The position numbers and the translations under genes are program-made. From assembly GCA_001298545.1 (NCBI GenBank), contig LJCX01000030.1:310001-374000 (forward strand): DNA of 64,000 nt, in the 5' to 3' direction. Positions within the stretch are counted from its first letter, which is position 1, and each line of letters begins with the position of its first letter. The notes under the pieces were generated by a model that worked only from the letters and a program-made list of their open reading frames with translations, ran no database searches and was not told the DNA's origin. The stretch is from Actinobacteria bacterium OV320. GTDB lineage: Bacteria; Actinomycetota; Actinomycetes; Streptomycetales; Streptomycetaceae. Shown piece by piece: positions 7,079 to 15,751 of the stretch.

Positions 7079-8191
7079 GTGCCTGCCAACCGCTCAGTTC
7101 TTCTTCGCCGCGGCATCGCGGCCGCAGCGGCCCTTCCCCTGCTCGCCCTGGCCGCCTGCGGTTACGGTTCCGAGTCCAAGGACGACAACGCCAACGAGAA
7201 GGTCGCCGCCGGATCGGAGAAGATCGACGGGCTCGACACCGTCAAGATCGGCTACTTCGGCAACCTGACGCACGCGACCGCACTGGTCGGGCGTGAGCAG
7301 GGCATCTTCCAGAAGGCGCTGGGCGCCACCAAGGCGTCGTACGCGACCTTCAACGCGGGCCCCTCCGAGATCGAGGCGCTGAACGCCGGTTCCATCGACA
7401 TCGGCTGGATCGGCCCCTCCCCCGCGATCAACGGCTTCACCAAGTCCGCCGGCAAGAGCCTGCGCATCATCGGCGGTTCGGCGTCCGGCGGCGTGAAGCT
7501 CGTCGTCAACCCGGACAAGGTCAAGTCCGTCAAGGACGTCAAGGGCAAGAAGATCGCCACGCCTCAGCTCGGAAACACGCAGGACGTGGCGTTCCTGAAC
7601 TGGATCGCGGACCAGGGCTGGAAGGTCGACGCACAGAGCGGCAAGGGCGACGTCACCGTTGTCCGCAGCGACAACAAGGTGACCCCGGACGCGTTCAAGG
7701 CCGGTTCGATCGACGGTGCCTGGGTGCCGGAGCCGACCGCGTCCAAGCTGGTCGCCGAGGGCGGCAAGGTGCTGCTCGACGAGGCCTCGCTGTGGCCCGA
7801 CAAGAAGTTCGTGATCACGAACATCATCGTGTCGCAGAAGTTCCTGAAGGAGCACCCGAAGGTCGTCGAGGCGGTGCTGAAGGGTTCGGTCGACTCCAAC
7901 AAGTGGATCAACGCCAACCCGGCGGCGGCCAAGGCGGCGGCGAACAAGCAGCTGGAGGCGGACTCCGGCAAGGCGCTGCCGACCGAGGTGCTGGACCCGG
8001 CGTGGACGTCGATCCAGTTCATCAACGACCCGCTGGCCTCCACGCTCAACGCCGAGGCGGAGCACGCGGTCAAGGCCGGCCTGCTGGAGAAGCCCGACCT
8101 CAAGGGCATCTACGACCTGAGCATCCTGAACAAGGTCCTCAAGGCCGAGGGCGAGTCCACGGTCGACGACGCCGGTCTCGGCGTCAGCTGA
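7079..8191 (+). CDS. ssuA: ABC transporter substrate-binding lipoprotein, aliphatic sulfonate/taurine type
   Basis: A 370-residue extracellular lipoprotein. The signal peptide has an arginine-rich start, a hydrophobic run and a lipobox LAAC near residue 25-28, so it should be diacylglyceryl-anchored. The mature part matches the SsuA/TauA/NMT1 fold: VKIGYFGNLTHATALVGREQ early, then NAGPSEIEALNAGSIDIGW, typical of sulfonate and nitrate binding proteins. Sulfur context favours sulfonates or another organosulfur compound, but the ligand is not proven. GTG at 7079 is preferred over GTG at 7046 because GAGAGGAA lies about eight bases upstream and the signal peptide then starts cleanly. Confidence 0.9.
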   Translation: MPANRSVLLRRGIAAAAALPLLALAACGYGSESKDDNANEKVAAGSEKIDGLDTVKIGYFGNLTHATALVGREQGIFQKALGATKASYATFNAGPSEIEALNAGSIDIGWIGPSPAINGFTKSAGKSLRIIGGSASGGVKLVVNPDKVKSVKDVKGKKIATPQLGNTQDVAFLNWIADQGWKVDAQSGKGDVTVVRSDNKVTPDAFKAGSIDGAWVPEPTASKLVAEGGKVLLDEASLWPDKKFVITNIIVSQKFLKEHPKVVEAVLKGSVDSNKWINANPAAAKAAANKQLEADSGKALPTEVLDPAWTSIQFINDPLASTLNAEAEHAVKAGLLEKPDLKGIYDLSILNKVLKAEGESTVDDAGLGVS

Positions 8192-8225
8192 TCGGAATCC
8201 GATGAGTTCCCAGGAGGTGACGACC

Positions 8226-9014
8226 ATGGCAACGACCTTCGCCAAGGCCGCCGAGTCCGCGGAGTCCGTGGAGTACGCGGCCCGGCTTGAGCACGTCTCG
8301 AAGTCCTTCGCCGGGCCGGGTGGGCAGCAGCTCGTCCTGGACGACATCACTCTCGATGTCGCTCCCGGCGAGTTCGTCACCCTCCTGGGGGCTTCGGGCT
8401 GCGGCAAGTCCACTTTGCTCAACCTGGTGGCGGGGCTCGACGAGCCCACCGCCGGTTCCATCACGACGGACGGCCGTCCGGCGCTGATGTTCCAGGAGCA
8501 CGCCCTCTTCCCGTGGCTGAGCGCGGGCAAGAACATCGAGCTCGCCCTGAAGCTCCGGGGTGTCGCCAAGCCCGAGCGGCGCGACAAGGCCGAGGAGCTT
8601 CTCGAGCTGGTCCGGTTGAAGGGCGCGTACGGAAAGCGTGTTCACGAGCTTTCCGGCGGTATGCGGCAGCGCGTGGCGATGGCCCGCGCGCTGGCGCAGG
8701 AGAGCAACATCCTGCTGATGGACGAGCCGTTCGCGGCGCTGGACGCCATCACACGGGATGTGCTGCACGACGAACTGACCCGGATCTGGGGGGAGACGGG
8801 ACTGTCGGTCCTCTTCGTCACGCACAACGTGCGGGAGGCGGTGCGGCTCGCGCAGCGGGTCGTCCTGCTGTCCTCCCGGCCCGGCCGGGTGGCGCGCGAG
8901 TGGACGGTCGACATCCCGCAGCCGCGCCGGATCGAGGACGCCCCGGTGGCGGAACTGTCCATCGAGATCACCGAAGTCCTGCGTGGGGAGATCCGCCGTC
9001 ATGGCCAGCACTGA
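8226..9014 (+). CDS. ssuB: ABC transporter ATP-binding protein, sulfonate type
   Basis: A 262-residue nucleotide-binding subunit energising organosulfur import. Walker A is GASGCGKST, the Q-loop lies in MFQEHALFPWLS, the signature is LSGGMRQRVAMARAL and Walker B is ILLMDEPFAALD, followed by the VLFVTHNVREAV H-loop. These match the SsuB/TauB subgroup. The start at 8226 is fixed by an AGGAGGTGA ribosome-binding site at 8212-8220 with a five-base spacer, so the in-frame ATG at 8202 is rejected. It overlaps the permease gene by 14 bases. Confidence 0.95.
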   Translation: MATTFAKAAESAESVEYAARLEHVSKSFAGPGGQQLVLDDITLDVAPGEFVTLLGASGCGKSTLLNLVAGLDEPTAGSITTDGRPALMFQEHALFPWLSAGKNIELALKLRGVAKPERRDKAEELLELVRLKGAYGKRVHELSGGMRQRVAMARALAQESNILLMDEPFAALDAITRDVLHDELTRIWGETGLSVLFVTHNVREAVRLAQRVVLLSSRPGRVAREWTVDIPQPRRIEDAPVAELSIEITEVLRGEIRRHGQH

Positions 9015-9900
9015 GACGAAGACGACGGTGACGAAGGCGGTTACCACCGAGCTTGCCGGGGTGGAGGCGGGGCTCGACGCGCTGGACGTCGTGGCGCCCA
9101 CCGGACGTACGCCCTTTCGGCGGACCTTCATCGACAAGATCCTGCCGCCGATCCTGGCGACCCTGCTGCTGCTGATCGTCTGGCAGATCACCTTCAAGAT
9201 CGTCGACGACCCGACCAAGCTGGTCTCCCCCGTGGACGTCTGGCGGACGCTCCAGGACGCCTGGCTCGAGGGCAAGCTGCTCGGCTACATCTGGACCAGC
9301 GTCTCGCGCGGTCTGCTCGGCTTCCTCTTCGCGCTGGCGATCGGCACCCCGCTGGGTCTGCTGGTGGCACGCGTGAAGTTCGTGCGGGCGGCGATCGGTC
9401 CGATCCTGTCCGGTCTCCAGTCGCTGCCGTCGGTGGCGTGGGTGCCGCCGGCCGTGCTGTGGCTGGGTCTGAACAACTCGATGATGTACGCGGTGATCCT
9501 GCTCGGTGCGGTGCCGTCCATCGCCAACGGGCTGGTGTCCGGCGTCGACCAGGTGCCGCCGCTGTTCCTGCGGGCGGGCCGCACGATGGGCGCGACGGGG
9601 CTGAAGGGAACCGTGTACATCACGTTGCCGGCCGCCCTGCCGGGATATGTGGCGGGTCTGAAGCAGGGCTGGGCGTTCTCGTGGCGCTCGCTGATGGCGG
9701 CGGAGATCATCGCGTCCTTCCCCGACCTCGGCGTCGGCCTGGGGCAGTTGCTGGAGAACGGGCGCAACGCCAGCGACATGTCGATGGTGTTCGAGGCGAT
9801 CCTGCTCATCCTGTTCGTCGGCATCGCCATCGACCTGCTGATCTTCAGTCCGCTGGAGCGGTGGGTGCTGCGCAGCCGTGGTCTGCTGGTGAAGAGCTGA
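9001..9900 (+). CDS. ssuC: ABC transporter permease, sulfonate type
   Basis: A 299-residue membrane subunit with about six hydrophobic segments, the first around residues 50-70 (LPPILATLLLLIVWQITFKI). The cytoplasmic coupling loop (GATGLKGTVYITLPAALPGY region) corresponds to the EAA motif of binding-protein-dependent permeases of the SsuC/TauC/NitT group. ATG at 9001 has a GGGGAG ribosome-binding site ten bases before it, located inside the 3' end of the ATPase gene. With the two preceding genes it completes an importer that would feed sulfonates into the same sulfite pool used by CysI. Confidence 0.94.
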   Translation: MASTETKTTVTKAVTTELAGVEAGLDALDVVAPTGRTPFRRTFIDKILPPILATLLLLIVWQITFKIVDDPTKLVSPVDVWRTLQDAWLEGKLLGYIWTSVSRGLLGFLFALAIGTPLGLLVARVKFVRAAIGPILSGLQSLPSVAWVPPAVLWLGLNNSMMYAVILLGAVPSIANGLVSGVDQVPPLFLRAGRTMGATGLKGTVYITLPAALPGYVAGLKQGWAFSWRSLMAAEIIASFPDLGVGLGQLLENGRNASDMSMVFEAILLILFVGIAIDLLIFSPLERWVLRSRGLLVKS

Positions 9901-9906
9901 AGTCTT

Positions 9907-10668
9907 ATGTACAGGAAACCGGTTCCTCCCGTTCTCGTGGTGATTGCCCACGGCAGCCGCGACCCGCGGCATGCCGCGACCGTGCACGCCCTGGTACGGC
10001 GGGTGCGGTCGTTGCGGCCGGGCCTGCGGGTAGAGACCGGTTTCCTGGACTTCAACATCCCCTCCGTCCATGGGGTGCTGGAGTCGTTGGCGGCGGAGGG
10101 CGTCCGTGATGTGGTGGCGCTGCCGCTGCTGCTGACCCGAGCGTTCCATGCGAAGGCGGACATCCCGGCGGTCCTGCGGGATGCTCCGGCACAGCTGCGG
10201 ATCAGACAGGCCGAGGTGCTCGGCCCGTCGCCGCTGCTGCTCGCCGTCCTCGAACGACGGCTGTACGAGGCCGGCCTGACGCCCGCCGACAAGCCCTCGA
10301 CCGGGGTCGTGCTGGCCTCGGCGGGGTCCACGGACCCGGAGGCGATCGCAGTGATCGCAGAAATCGCGCGGGAGTGGCGGCGCACCGGTTGGTGTGCCGT
10401 GCGGCCTGCGTTCGCCTCCGCCGGTTCTCCCTCGGGGTTCCCGCGCACCGAGGACGCGGTCCGCGAACTGCGGGCGCTGGGGTGCTCGCGGGTCGCCGTC
10501 GCGCCGTACGTCCTGGCCCCCGGCTTCCTGCCGGACCGCATCGCGCGAGGCGCGGCCGAAGCGGACGTCCTGGCCGATGTGCTGGGTCCGGCGCCGGAGG
10601 TGGCGCGGGTGCTGCTGGAACGGTACGACGCGGCGCGTACACCGGCGCTGGCGGCCGTCGGCGCCTGA
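9907..10668 (+). CDS. Sirohydrochlorin chelatase (CbiX/SirB family)
   Basis: A 253-residue two-half chelatase. The N-terminal half carries VVIAHGSRDPRHAATV, with the metal-ligand and catalytic histidine of the class II chelatases. A second histidine lies in LTRAFHAKADIP. The C-terminal half repeats the fold in degenerate form (VLASAGSTDPEA) and lacks the histidine. The likely reaction is insertion of iron into sirohydrochlorin to make siroheme, the prosthetic group of the sulfite reductase at the head of this operon. It begins six bases after the permease stop and so closes the unit. Cobalt chelation for vitamin B12 is the main alternative. Confidence 0.88.
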   Translation: MYRKPVPPVLVVIAHGSRDPRHAATVHALVRRVRSLRPGLRVETGFLDFNIPSVHGVLESLAAEGVRDVVALPLLLTRAFHAKADIPAVLRDAPAQLRIRQAEVLGPSPLLLAVLERRLYEAGLTPADKPSTGVVLASAGSTDPEAIAVIAEIAREWRRTGWCAVRPAFASAGSPSGFPRTEDAVRELRALGCSRVAVAPYVLAPGFLPDRIARGAAEADVLADVLGPAPEVARVLLERYDAARTPALAAVGA

Positions 10669-10990
10669 CCGGGGGTGGGCTCTCTCGCGCCGCGAGGAGA
10701 TCTCTTTCCGTTTCGGTACCGGTTTCTGTCTGATCCCGTGTTTGCTGCGGTACCGGCTTCTCTTTCTGATCCCCTTTCTGCCGCGGGATCGGCTTCTCTT
10801 TTCGACAGCGGTTTCCGTTGCGGGAGCGGTTTCCGTTGCGGGACCGGTTTCCGTTGCGGGAGCGGTTTCCGTGCGGGACCGGTTCCCGTTGCCGTACCGG
10901 TTCCGGCCACAACCCGCCCCTCGCAGCTCCCGGCCCCGGGCCCCAGGCCTCTAGCCCCCGGCCCCCGGCCCCCCGGCCCGAGGTGATCGC
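10669..10990. repeat. Intergenic region with an 18-bp tandem repeat
   Basis: No credible gene lies here. About six copies of an 18-bp unit (GCGGTTTCCGTTGCGGGA and variants with CCGG in place of GCGG) run from 10808 to about 10907. One copy has lost a base, giving 17. Looser copies (CGGTACCGGTTTCTG type) extend upstream to about 10710. A C-rich stretch (10920-10980) follows. The block sits between the convergent ends of the chelatase gene and the next gene. It may act in termination or be a simple minisatellite. Confidence 0.8.
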
Positions 10991-11590
10991 TCAGCGGATC
11001 ACGCGTGCCGCGCCCTGCCGGGGATCGCGGCCGCTCGTCGCCAGCGCCCGCTCGAACACCGGGGCGTCCTGCGCCACCGGCACCACGGCCGCGAAACCGT
11101 CGTACCGGCGGTAGAGGTCACCGTGCCGTTCGACGACGTCGAGGACGAAGCGAGCCGCGTCGTCCGAGATGTGGAACTCCTGGCCGGTGGCGACCGCCAC
11201 GTCCCAGCCGTGTACCGCCATCTCCTTGACGATCATGGCGGCGATCTCGGCGGCGGGCATCGCGGCCGTTCCCAGGTCGACCTCGCCCTCCCACACGGCC
11301 GGCTCCGCCCAGGCCGTGACCGCGCGCTCCAGCTGGTCGGCGTACGCCTCGGCCCACTGCGGGTCGGCGGTGAAGTCGCGGGCGACCAGGTCGTCGGGGA
11401 GTTGCTTGCGCAGGGCGCGGTGCTCGAGGCCGTGGGAGGTGTAGAGGACCCAGTGGTCGACCAGGGCGCGGACATCCCAGCCCGGGCAGTGCGTCGGGTC
11501 GTTCAACCGGGCCGCCGGGACACCGCGGGCGACGCGCGACGCCTCGGCGGCGCATTCGGACATGTACTGGTGCGTCTCGTCGTACTTCAT
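10991..11590 (-). CDS. TIGR03086-family / mycothiol-dependent maleylpyruvate isomerase-like (DinB) protein
   Basis: A 199-residue protein of the DinB/YfiT four-helix metal-binding superfamily. HCPGWDVRALVDHW near residue 40 and VKEMAVHGWDVAVAT near residue 130 are the family histidine-bearing helices, which in characterised members bind a divalent metal and act with mycothiol. Substrate is unknown. The ATG at 11590 (MKYDETHQYM) is taken. The frame is open further upstream to 11734 but that extension is arginine/proline-rich and overlaps the opposite-strand remnant, so it is not used. Confidence 0.85.
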   Translation of the reverse strand: MKYDETHQYMSECAAEASRVARGVPAARLNDPTHCPGWDVRALVDHWVLYTSHGLEHRALRKQLPDDLVARDFTADPQWAEAYADQLERAVTAWAEPAVWEGEVDLGTAAMPAAEIAAMIVKEMAVHGWDVAVATGQEFHISDDAARFVLDVVERHGDLYRRYDGFAAVVPVAQDAPVFERALATSGRDPRQGAARVIR

Positions 11591-11699
11591 GGGTCCCACG
11601 CTAGGCAGCGGGGTGCTCAGGACTCTTGAACAAACGCGACAGCGCCGGCGGACCGGTCCTCGTCGGCCCGTCGGATCAGTTCCGGCAGCGGCAGGGAAC

Positions 11700-12225
11700 C
11701 GGGTGCCCTCCGCTCCCGGCGAACTGGTTGGCAAGCCGTTGCAGTTCCTACGACGAGCAGTTCGTGGGCACGTGCCGGGACTACTCGCTGCTGCTGTGCT
11801 CGCTGCTGCTGTGCTCGCTGCTGCGGGCGACCGGGACGCCCTCGCGGATCCGCTGCGGGTACGCGCCCTACTTCGCCGAAGGCTTCCACGACGACCACTG
11901 GGTCACCGAGTACCGCCTCCCGGACGGTACTCGGCGGCTGGCCGACGCACAGGTGTCCGCCGCCGTCTACGAGGTGCCTTTCGACCCGATGGACGTGCCG
12001 CGGAACGGTTTCCCGGTCGCCGGGCAGGCGTGGCGGGGGGGGGGGGGGGACACGCTCACCGAGGACGAGCTGGCCCTCGTGGACGCCGTGGCCGCCGCCC
12101 CCGCCTACGAGGAAGCCCGCCGGCTCTACGCCGATCCGCGGCTCGTCGTGCCCCGCGAGATCCTCTCCCTGGCGCCCTTCCACGGCCTGCGCACGGTCAC
12201 GCTTGCGTCATCTCCACCAGTTTGA
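11700..12225 (+). pseudogene. Decayed transglutaminase-like domain gene
   Basis: The frame encodes the catalytic core of a transglutaminase-like protein: GTCRDYSLLLCSLL (Cys), DDHWVTEY (His) and RRLADAQ (Asp). The normal N-terminal part before the Cys segment is missing or unrecognisable. The segment LLLCSLLLCSLL contains a 15-bp tandem duplication (CTGCTGCTGTGCTCG twice, about 11787-11816). After VAGQAW the usual section between the catalytic core and the acidic C-terminal helix is absent, replaced by a run of 15 G (12035-12049) encoding glycines. The reading frame then resumes with DTLTEDELALVDAVA. The end overlaps the convergent DUF1697 gene. These signs together indicate an inactivated gene; sequencing error in the G run could exaggerate the damage. 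Confidence 0.65.
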
Positions 12226-12745
12226 CGACGGTGTTCCAGTTCCGGGTGGTGGCGATGAGCCCCTTGTTCACTCGCGGCTTCGACAGTTGCTCGGCGAGCT
12301 TGGACCGGCCGAGGCCCTCGGGGGCGTAGAGGTACAGGGCGCGGTCGCCGAGGCGGAACTCCTCGGGGAGGTGGGCGGCCTGGTCGATCCCGGCGTAGCG
12401 CTCCGCTTCGACGGGAGTGGAGAAGTACGTGGCGTGGAGCTGCTTGGCCTCCAGCTCGGCGGCCGGGAACGGGCAAGCGTCGGCAACCGCTTTCAGATAG
12501 GCGTGGTCGCGAACGATCACGCCGACGGCGAAGCCGAAGTGTTTCTCGATCGCCGCCGTGAGCTCGGCGGCGAGGCGCTCCTCGTCCCCGTGCGCGGAGG
12601 AGAAGACGGCCTGGCCGCTCTGGAGGTAGGTGCGGACGTCGTCGAGACCGAGCCCCTCCAGCAGGGTGCGCAGTTCGGCCATCGGGACCTTCCTGCTGCC
12701 GCCCACGTTGATGCCGCGCAGCAGTGCCGCGTATGTCGTCGTCAT
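12197..12745 (-). CDS. DUF1697 family protein
   Basis: A 182-residue protein matching the DUF1697 family from end to end: YAALLRGINVGGSRKVPMAE at the N-terminus, YLQSGQAVFSS, and a C-terminal half ending NWNTVVKLVEMTQ. The biochemical role of this family is not established. The start at 12745 has AAGGTGAG as ribosome-binding site, placed immediately downstream of a long perfect hairpin (12759-12797), so translation or transcription may be influenced by that structure. The 3' end overlaps the opposite-strand transglutaminase remnant by 29 bases. Confidence 0.9.
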   Translation of the reverse strand: MTTTYAALLRGINVGGSRKVPMAELRTLLEGLGLDDVRTYLQSGQAVFSSAHGDEERLAAELTAAIEKHFGFAVGVIVRDHAYLKAVADACPFPAAELEAKQLHATYFSTPVEAERYAGIDQAAHLPEEFRLGDRALYLYAPEGLGRSKLAEQLSKPRVNKGLIATTRNWNTVVKLVEMTQA

Positions 12746-12758
12746 CCGCTCACCTTAA

Positions 12759-12797
12759 GCGGCCGTCGTGCCCCGTGGGGGTGGGCACGACGGCCGC
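12759..12797 (-). terminator. Perfect 15-bp inverted repeat directly upstream of the DUF1697 gene
   Basis: GCGGCCGTCGTGCCC (12759-12773) pairs perfectly with GGGCACGACGGCCGC (12783-12797) around a nine-base loop. It lies 14-52 bases upstream of the DUF1697 start on its own strand. There is no T-run typical of a simple terminator, but GC stems without T-runs do terminate in Streptomyces. It could attenuate DUF1697 or protect the message. Confidence 0.6.
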
Positions 12798-12799
12798 GG

Positions 12800-13241
12800 C
12801 CGGGGTGGGGCTTCGGGCGAAACTCTGGCCGATCGGCGGGACGCGGAGCAACATCTGCCGGACATCTCCACAGGCTCGTGACTTGTCCAACAAACTTTCG
12901 TAATCACCATTCCGCCCTTACCCCCCGAACTCCCCGAACTCCCCGAACTCCCCGAACTCCCCGACAGCCTGTCCCGGCGGCCTGCCCGGCGTGCCTGCCC
13001 GGCAGGCCTGCCCGGCGGTCCGCGCCACCGGCCGCACCCTGATCGTCATCCCCTAGATCCCCGGATAGATGTAGGGGACCTCTGTCCTCCCCAGCGGTGA
13101 GACGGCGGGGTCCGACGGGAGGACTCGGGTGTCCGGCACCTCACCGGGCAGCACGACGAGATGGCTTTATCCAGCCCATACCTTCGAAGCTGAAGGTGGC
13201 GACAGGGGGTTGCCACCGCATCACAAGAGGGCAGGCCCGTC
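12800..13241. other. Intergenic region: 9-bp tandem repeat and MMPL upstream region
   Basis: No gene is supported. Four exact copies of the 9-mer CCCCGAACT lie at 12923-12958, with a partial fifth. A GC-rich CCCGGC/GCCTG stretch follows to about 13025. Just before the MMPL gene, GGTGGC (13195-13200) and GCCACC (13212-13217) form an inverted repeat, and CCTTC/GAAGG (13181-13196) forms another. One may be an operator, but neither is matched to a regulator. Confidence 0.6.
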
Positions 13242-15509
13242 ATGGGGAACGGAGACATACGGGTGCGGGGCTTCGCCGCGCGGGCAGGCGGCTGGAGCGC
13301 GCGGCACCGATGGGCCGCCGTGGGCATCTGGGTGCTGTTCGTCGTCCTGGCCATGGGGATCGGCTCGGCGGTGGGCACGGTCGAGGTCAAGGAGAGCGAC
13401 CAGCTCGGGGGCGAGACCCACACGGCCGCCCGGATCATCGAGGACGCCGGCATCGACGAGCCGGCCAGTGAGACGGTCCTCGTCCAGTCGAAGGACGGCT
13501 CCGTCAAGGCCACGGACGCGGACTTCAAGGCCGCCGTCGCGGCGGTCGTCGCGGCCGTGGAGAAGACCGGCAAGGTCACCGACGTGACCTCGCCCTACGA
13601 CTCGGACACGATCTCCGAGGACGGTCGCAGCGCGCTCGTGCAGTTCGACATGCGCGGCGACTCCGAAACCGCGGGCGAGCGGGTCGAGCCGGTTCTCGAG
13701 GCCGTCGAGGGGGTCCAGAAGGACCACTCCTCGCTGCGGATCGAGGAGATCGGCGGCGCCAGCATGATGAAGACGTTCGACGACGCCTTCGGCGACGACT
13801 TCCAGCAGGCGGAGTACTCCGCCGTGCCGGTGGCCCTGGGCATTCTGCTGATCGCGTTCGGCGCGCTGGTGGCGGCGCTGCTGCCGGTGGCGCTCGCGGT
13901 CACCGCGATCATGGCGACGATGGGCCTGATGAGCATCGTCAGCCACTTCCAGCCGATGGACGACACGGCGAGCTCCGTGATGCTGCTGGTCGGTCTGGCC
14001 GTCGGCGTCGACTACTGCCTGTTCTACCTGCGCCGGGAGCGCGAGGAGCGGGCCGCGGGACGTGATCCGGAAACCGCTCTCAGGATCGCCGCGGCGACCA
14101 GCGGCCGTGCCGTGATCGTCTCCGGTGTCACCGTGTGCGTGGCGATGGCGGGCATGCTGTTCACCGGGCTCGCGACGTTCGAGGCGATGGGGCTTGCTTC
14201 CCTGATGGTGGTCGCGGTCGCCATGGTCGGTTCGGTGACCGTGCTGCCCGCGCTGCTGTCGCTGCTCGGCCGGCGGGTGGAGAAGGGCCGGATCCCGTTC
14301 CTGCACCCCGACAAGCGCCGCAAGAACGGCAACGGCGGACGTGCCGCCGAGGGCAGCCGGTTCTGGAGCGCCGTCCTCAAGGTCGTCCTCGCCAAGCCCG
14401 GTGTGTCGCTGGTCGTGGCGGCCGGCGTGCTGCTCGCGATCGCCGCTCCGGCGGTCGGCATGAAGACCCAGAACCTCACCCTGGACCAGGAGTTCGGCGA
14501 CTCGCTGCCGATCGTGCAGACCTACAACCGGGTCAACGACGCCTTCCCGGGCGGCTCCGAACCGGCCGAGGTGATCGTCAAGGCGGACGACATCAACGCC
14601 GCCGAGGTGAAGACCGCGCTCGCGGAGTTCAAGGAGCGGGCGGTCAGCTCGGGTGCCTCCCGCGGTCCGGTCGAGATCAAGCTGCACGACGCGCAGAACA
14701 TCGCCTACGTGTACGTTCCGCTGGTCGGCGGCTCCGACCTGGACAAGGCGGGTACGAGCCTGGACAAGCTGCGCGACGAGGTGCGGCCCGCGACGCTGGG
14801 CAAGGTCGACGGCCTCCAGGCGCCGATCACCGGTCAGGTGGCCGGTTCGAAGGACTTCAACGACCAGTTGGCCGGAGCCGTCGCTCCCGTCTTCGCGTTC
14901 GTCGTGGTCTTCGCCTTCCTGCTGATGCTGCTGTCGTTCCGCTCGCTGACGGTCGCGATCACCTCGATCGTGCTCAACCTGCTGTCGGTGGGGGCCGCCT
15001 ACGGCATCCTGGTCGCCGTCTTCCAGCACGGCTGGGGCGCGTCGCTGGTGGGCGCGGAGGGCGTCGGCGCCATCATCACCTGGCTGCCGCTGTTCCTCTT
15101 CGTGATCCTGTTCGGCCTGTCGATGGACTACCACGTGTTCGTGGTCTCGCGGATCCGCGAGGCGCGGATGCGGGGCCGTTCGACGAACGAGGCCATCAAG
15201 CACGGTGTGGTCACCACGGCCGGTGTGGTCACCAGCGCCGCGGTCATCATGGTCGCCGTGTTCGCCATCTTCGGAACGCTGTCCATGCAGTCCATGAAGC
15301 AGATGGGCGTGGGCCTGGCGGCCGCGGTGCTGATCGACGCGACGATCATTCGGGGTGTGCTGCTCCCGGCCGTGATGGCGCTGCTGGGCGAGCGCAACTG
15401 GTACCTGCCGAAGTGGCTGCACTGGCTGCCCGATCTCACGCACGACGAGTCGCCCGAGGCGGTCGCGCTGGTGGCCCGGGACGACGAGGGCGAGCCGCTG
15501 CGGGTCTGA
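13242..15509 (+). CDS. MMPL family RND exporter
   Basis: A 755-residue integral membrane transporter of the MMPL/RND type with the expected duplicated layout. There is one N-terminal membrane helix (WAAVGIWVLFVVLAMGIGS) and an extracytoplasmic loop. Five hydrophobic segments follow around residues 195-360, then a short cytoplasmic linker (HPDKRRKNGNGG) and a second helix-loop-five-helix half. The proton-relay signature of the family is represented by VGLAVGVDYCLFYLRR in the first half and LFGLSMDYHVFVVSRIREAR in the second. Cargo (lipid, antibiotic or other) cannot be deduced. The gene is monocistronic: a strong terminator follows at 15543-15581. Confidence 0.94.
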   Translation: MGNGDIRVRGFAARAGGWSARHRWAAVGIWVLFVVLAMGIGSAVGTVEVKESDQLGGETHTAARIIEDAGIDEPASETVLVQSKDGSVKATDADFKAAVAAVVAAVEKTGKVTDVTSPYDSDTISEDGRSALVQFDMRGDSETAGERVEPVLEAVEGVQKDHSSLRIEEIGGASMMKTFDDAFGDDFQQAEYSAVPVALGILLIAFGALVAALLPVALAVTAIMATMGLMSIVSHFQPMDDTASSVMLLVGLAVGVDYCLFYLRREREERAAGRDPETALRIAAATSGRAVIVSGVTVCVAMAGMLFTGLATFEAMGLASLMVVAVAMVGSVTVLPALLSLLGRRVEKGRIPFLHPDKRRKNGNGGRAAEGSRFWSAVLKVVLAKPGVSLVVAAGVLLAIAAPAVGMKTQNLTLDQEFGDSLPIVQTYNRVNDAFPGGSEPAEVIVKADDINAAEVKTALAEFKERAVSSGASRGPVEIKLHDAQNIAYVYVPLVGGSDLDKAGTSLDKLRDEVRPATLGKVDGLQAPITGQVAGSKDFNDQLAGAVAPVFAFVVVFAFLLMLLSFRSLTVAITSIVLNLLSVGAAYGILVAVFQHGWGASLVGAEGVGAIITWLPLFLFVILFGLSMDYHVFVVSRIREARMRGRSTNEAIKHGVVTTAGVVTSAAVIMVAVFAIFGTLSMQSMKQMGVGLAAAVLIDATIIRGVLLPAVMALLGERNWYLPKWLHWLPDLTHDESPEAVALVARDDEGEPLRV

Positions 15510-15542
15510 CGCCGACCGAGGCCCGCTGAAGCGGTCCGAACC

Positions 15543-15581
15543 GAGGGCCCGTTGACCTCCCGGGGGAGTCAACGGGCCCTC
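15543..15581 (+). terminator. Terminator after the MMPL gene
   Basis: GAGGGCCCGTTGAC (15543-15556) and GTCAACGGGCCCTC (15568-15581) are perfectly complementary 14-bp arms. The CTCCC/GGGAG inside can extend the stem with one bulge. It is 33 bases after the stop and lies between convergent genes, so it may act on both strands. Confidence 0.85.
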
Positions 15582-15751
15582 ACTCACGCCCGGTTCGGCA
15601 TCCGGCCGGTGCCGCGCACCCGTACCGCTGTCCGGCCGTCCGGCGTCCGGCGTCCGGCCCGCTGTCCGGGACCGTCCAAGACCGGTCCGGGGCCGGACCG
15701 GAACCTTCCGACGGTGGTCGAGGCCGGTTCAGGACGCTTCGGGTCGGTTGT

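Noticed and set aside
10808..10907. Possible CRISPR array
   Set aside because: Units are contiguous 17-18-mers without unique spacers, and no cas genes are present.
13221..15587. 788-residue open frame antisense to the MMPL gene
   Set aside because: Arg/His/Asp/Gln-rich low-complexity sequence produced by codon-bias mirror; the plus-strand frame has clear MMPL motifs.
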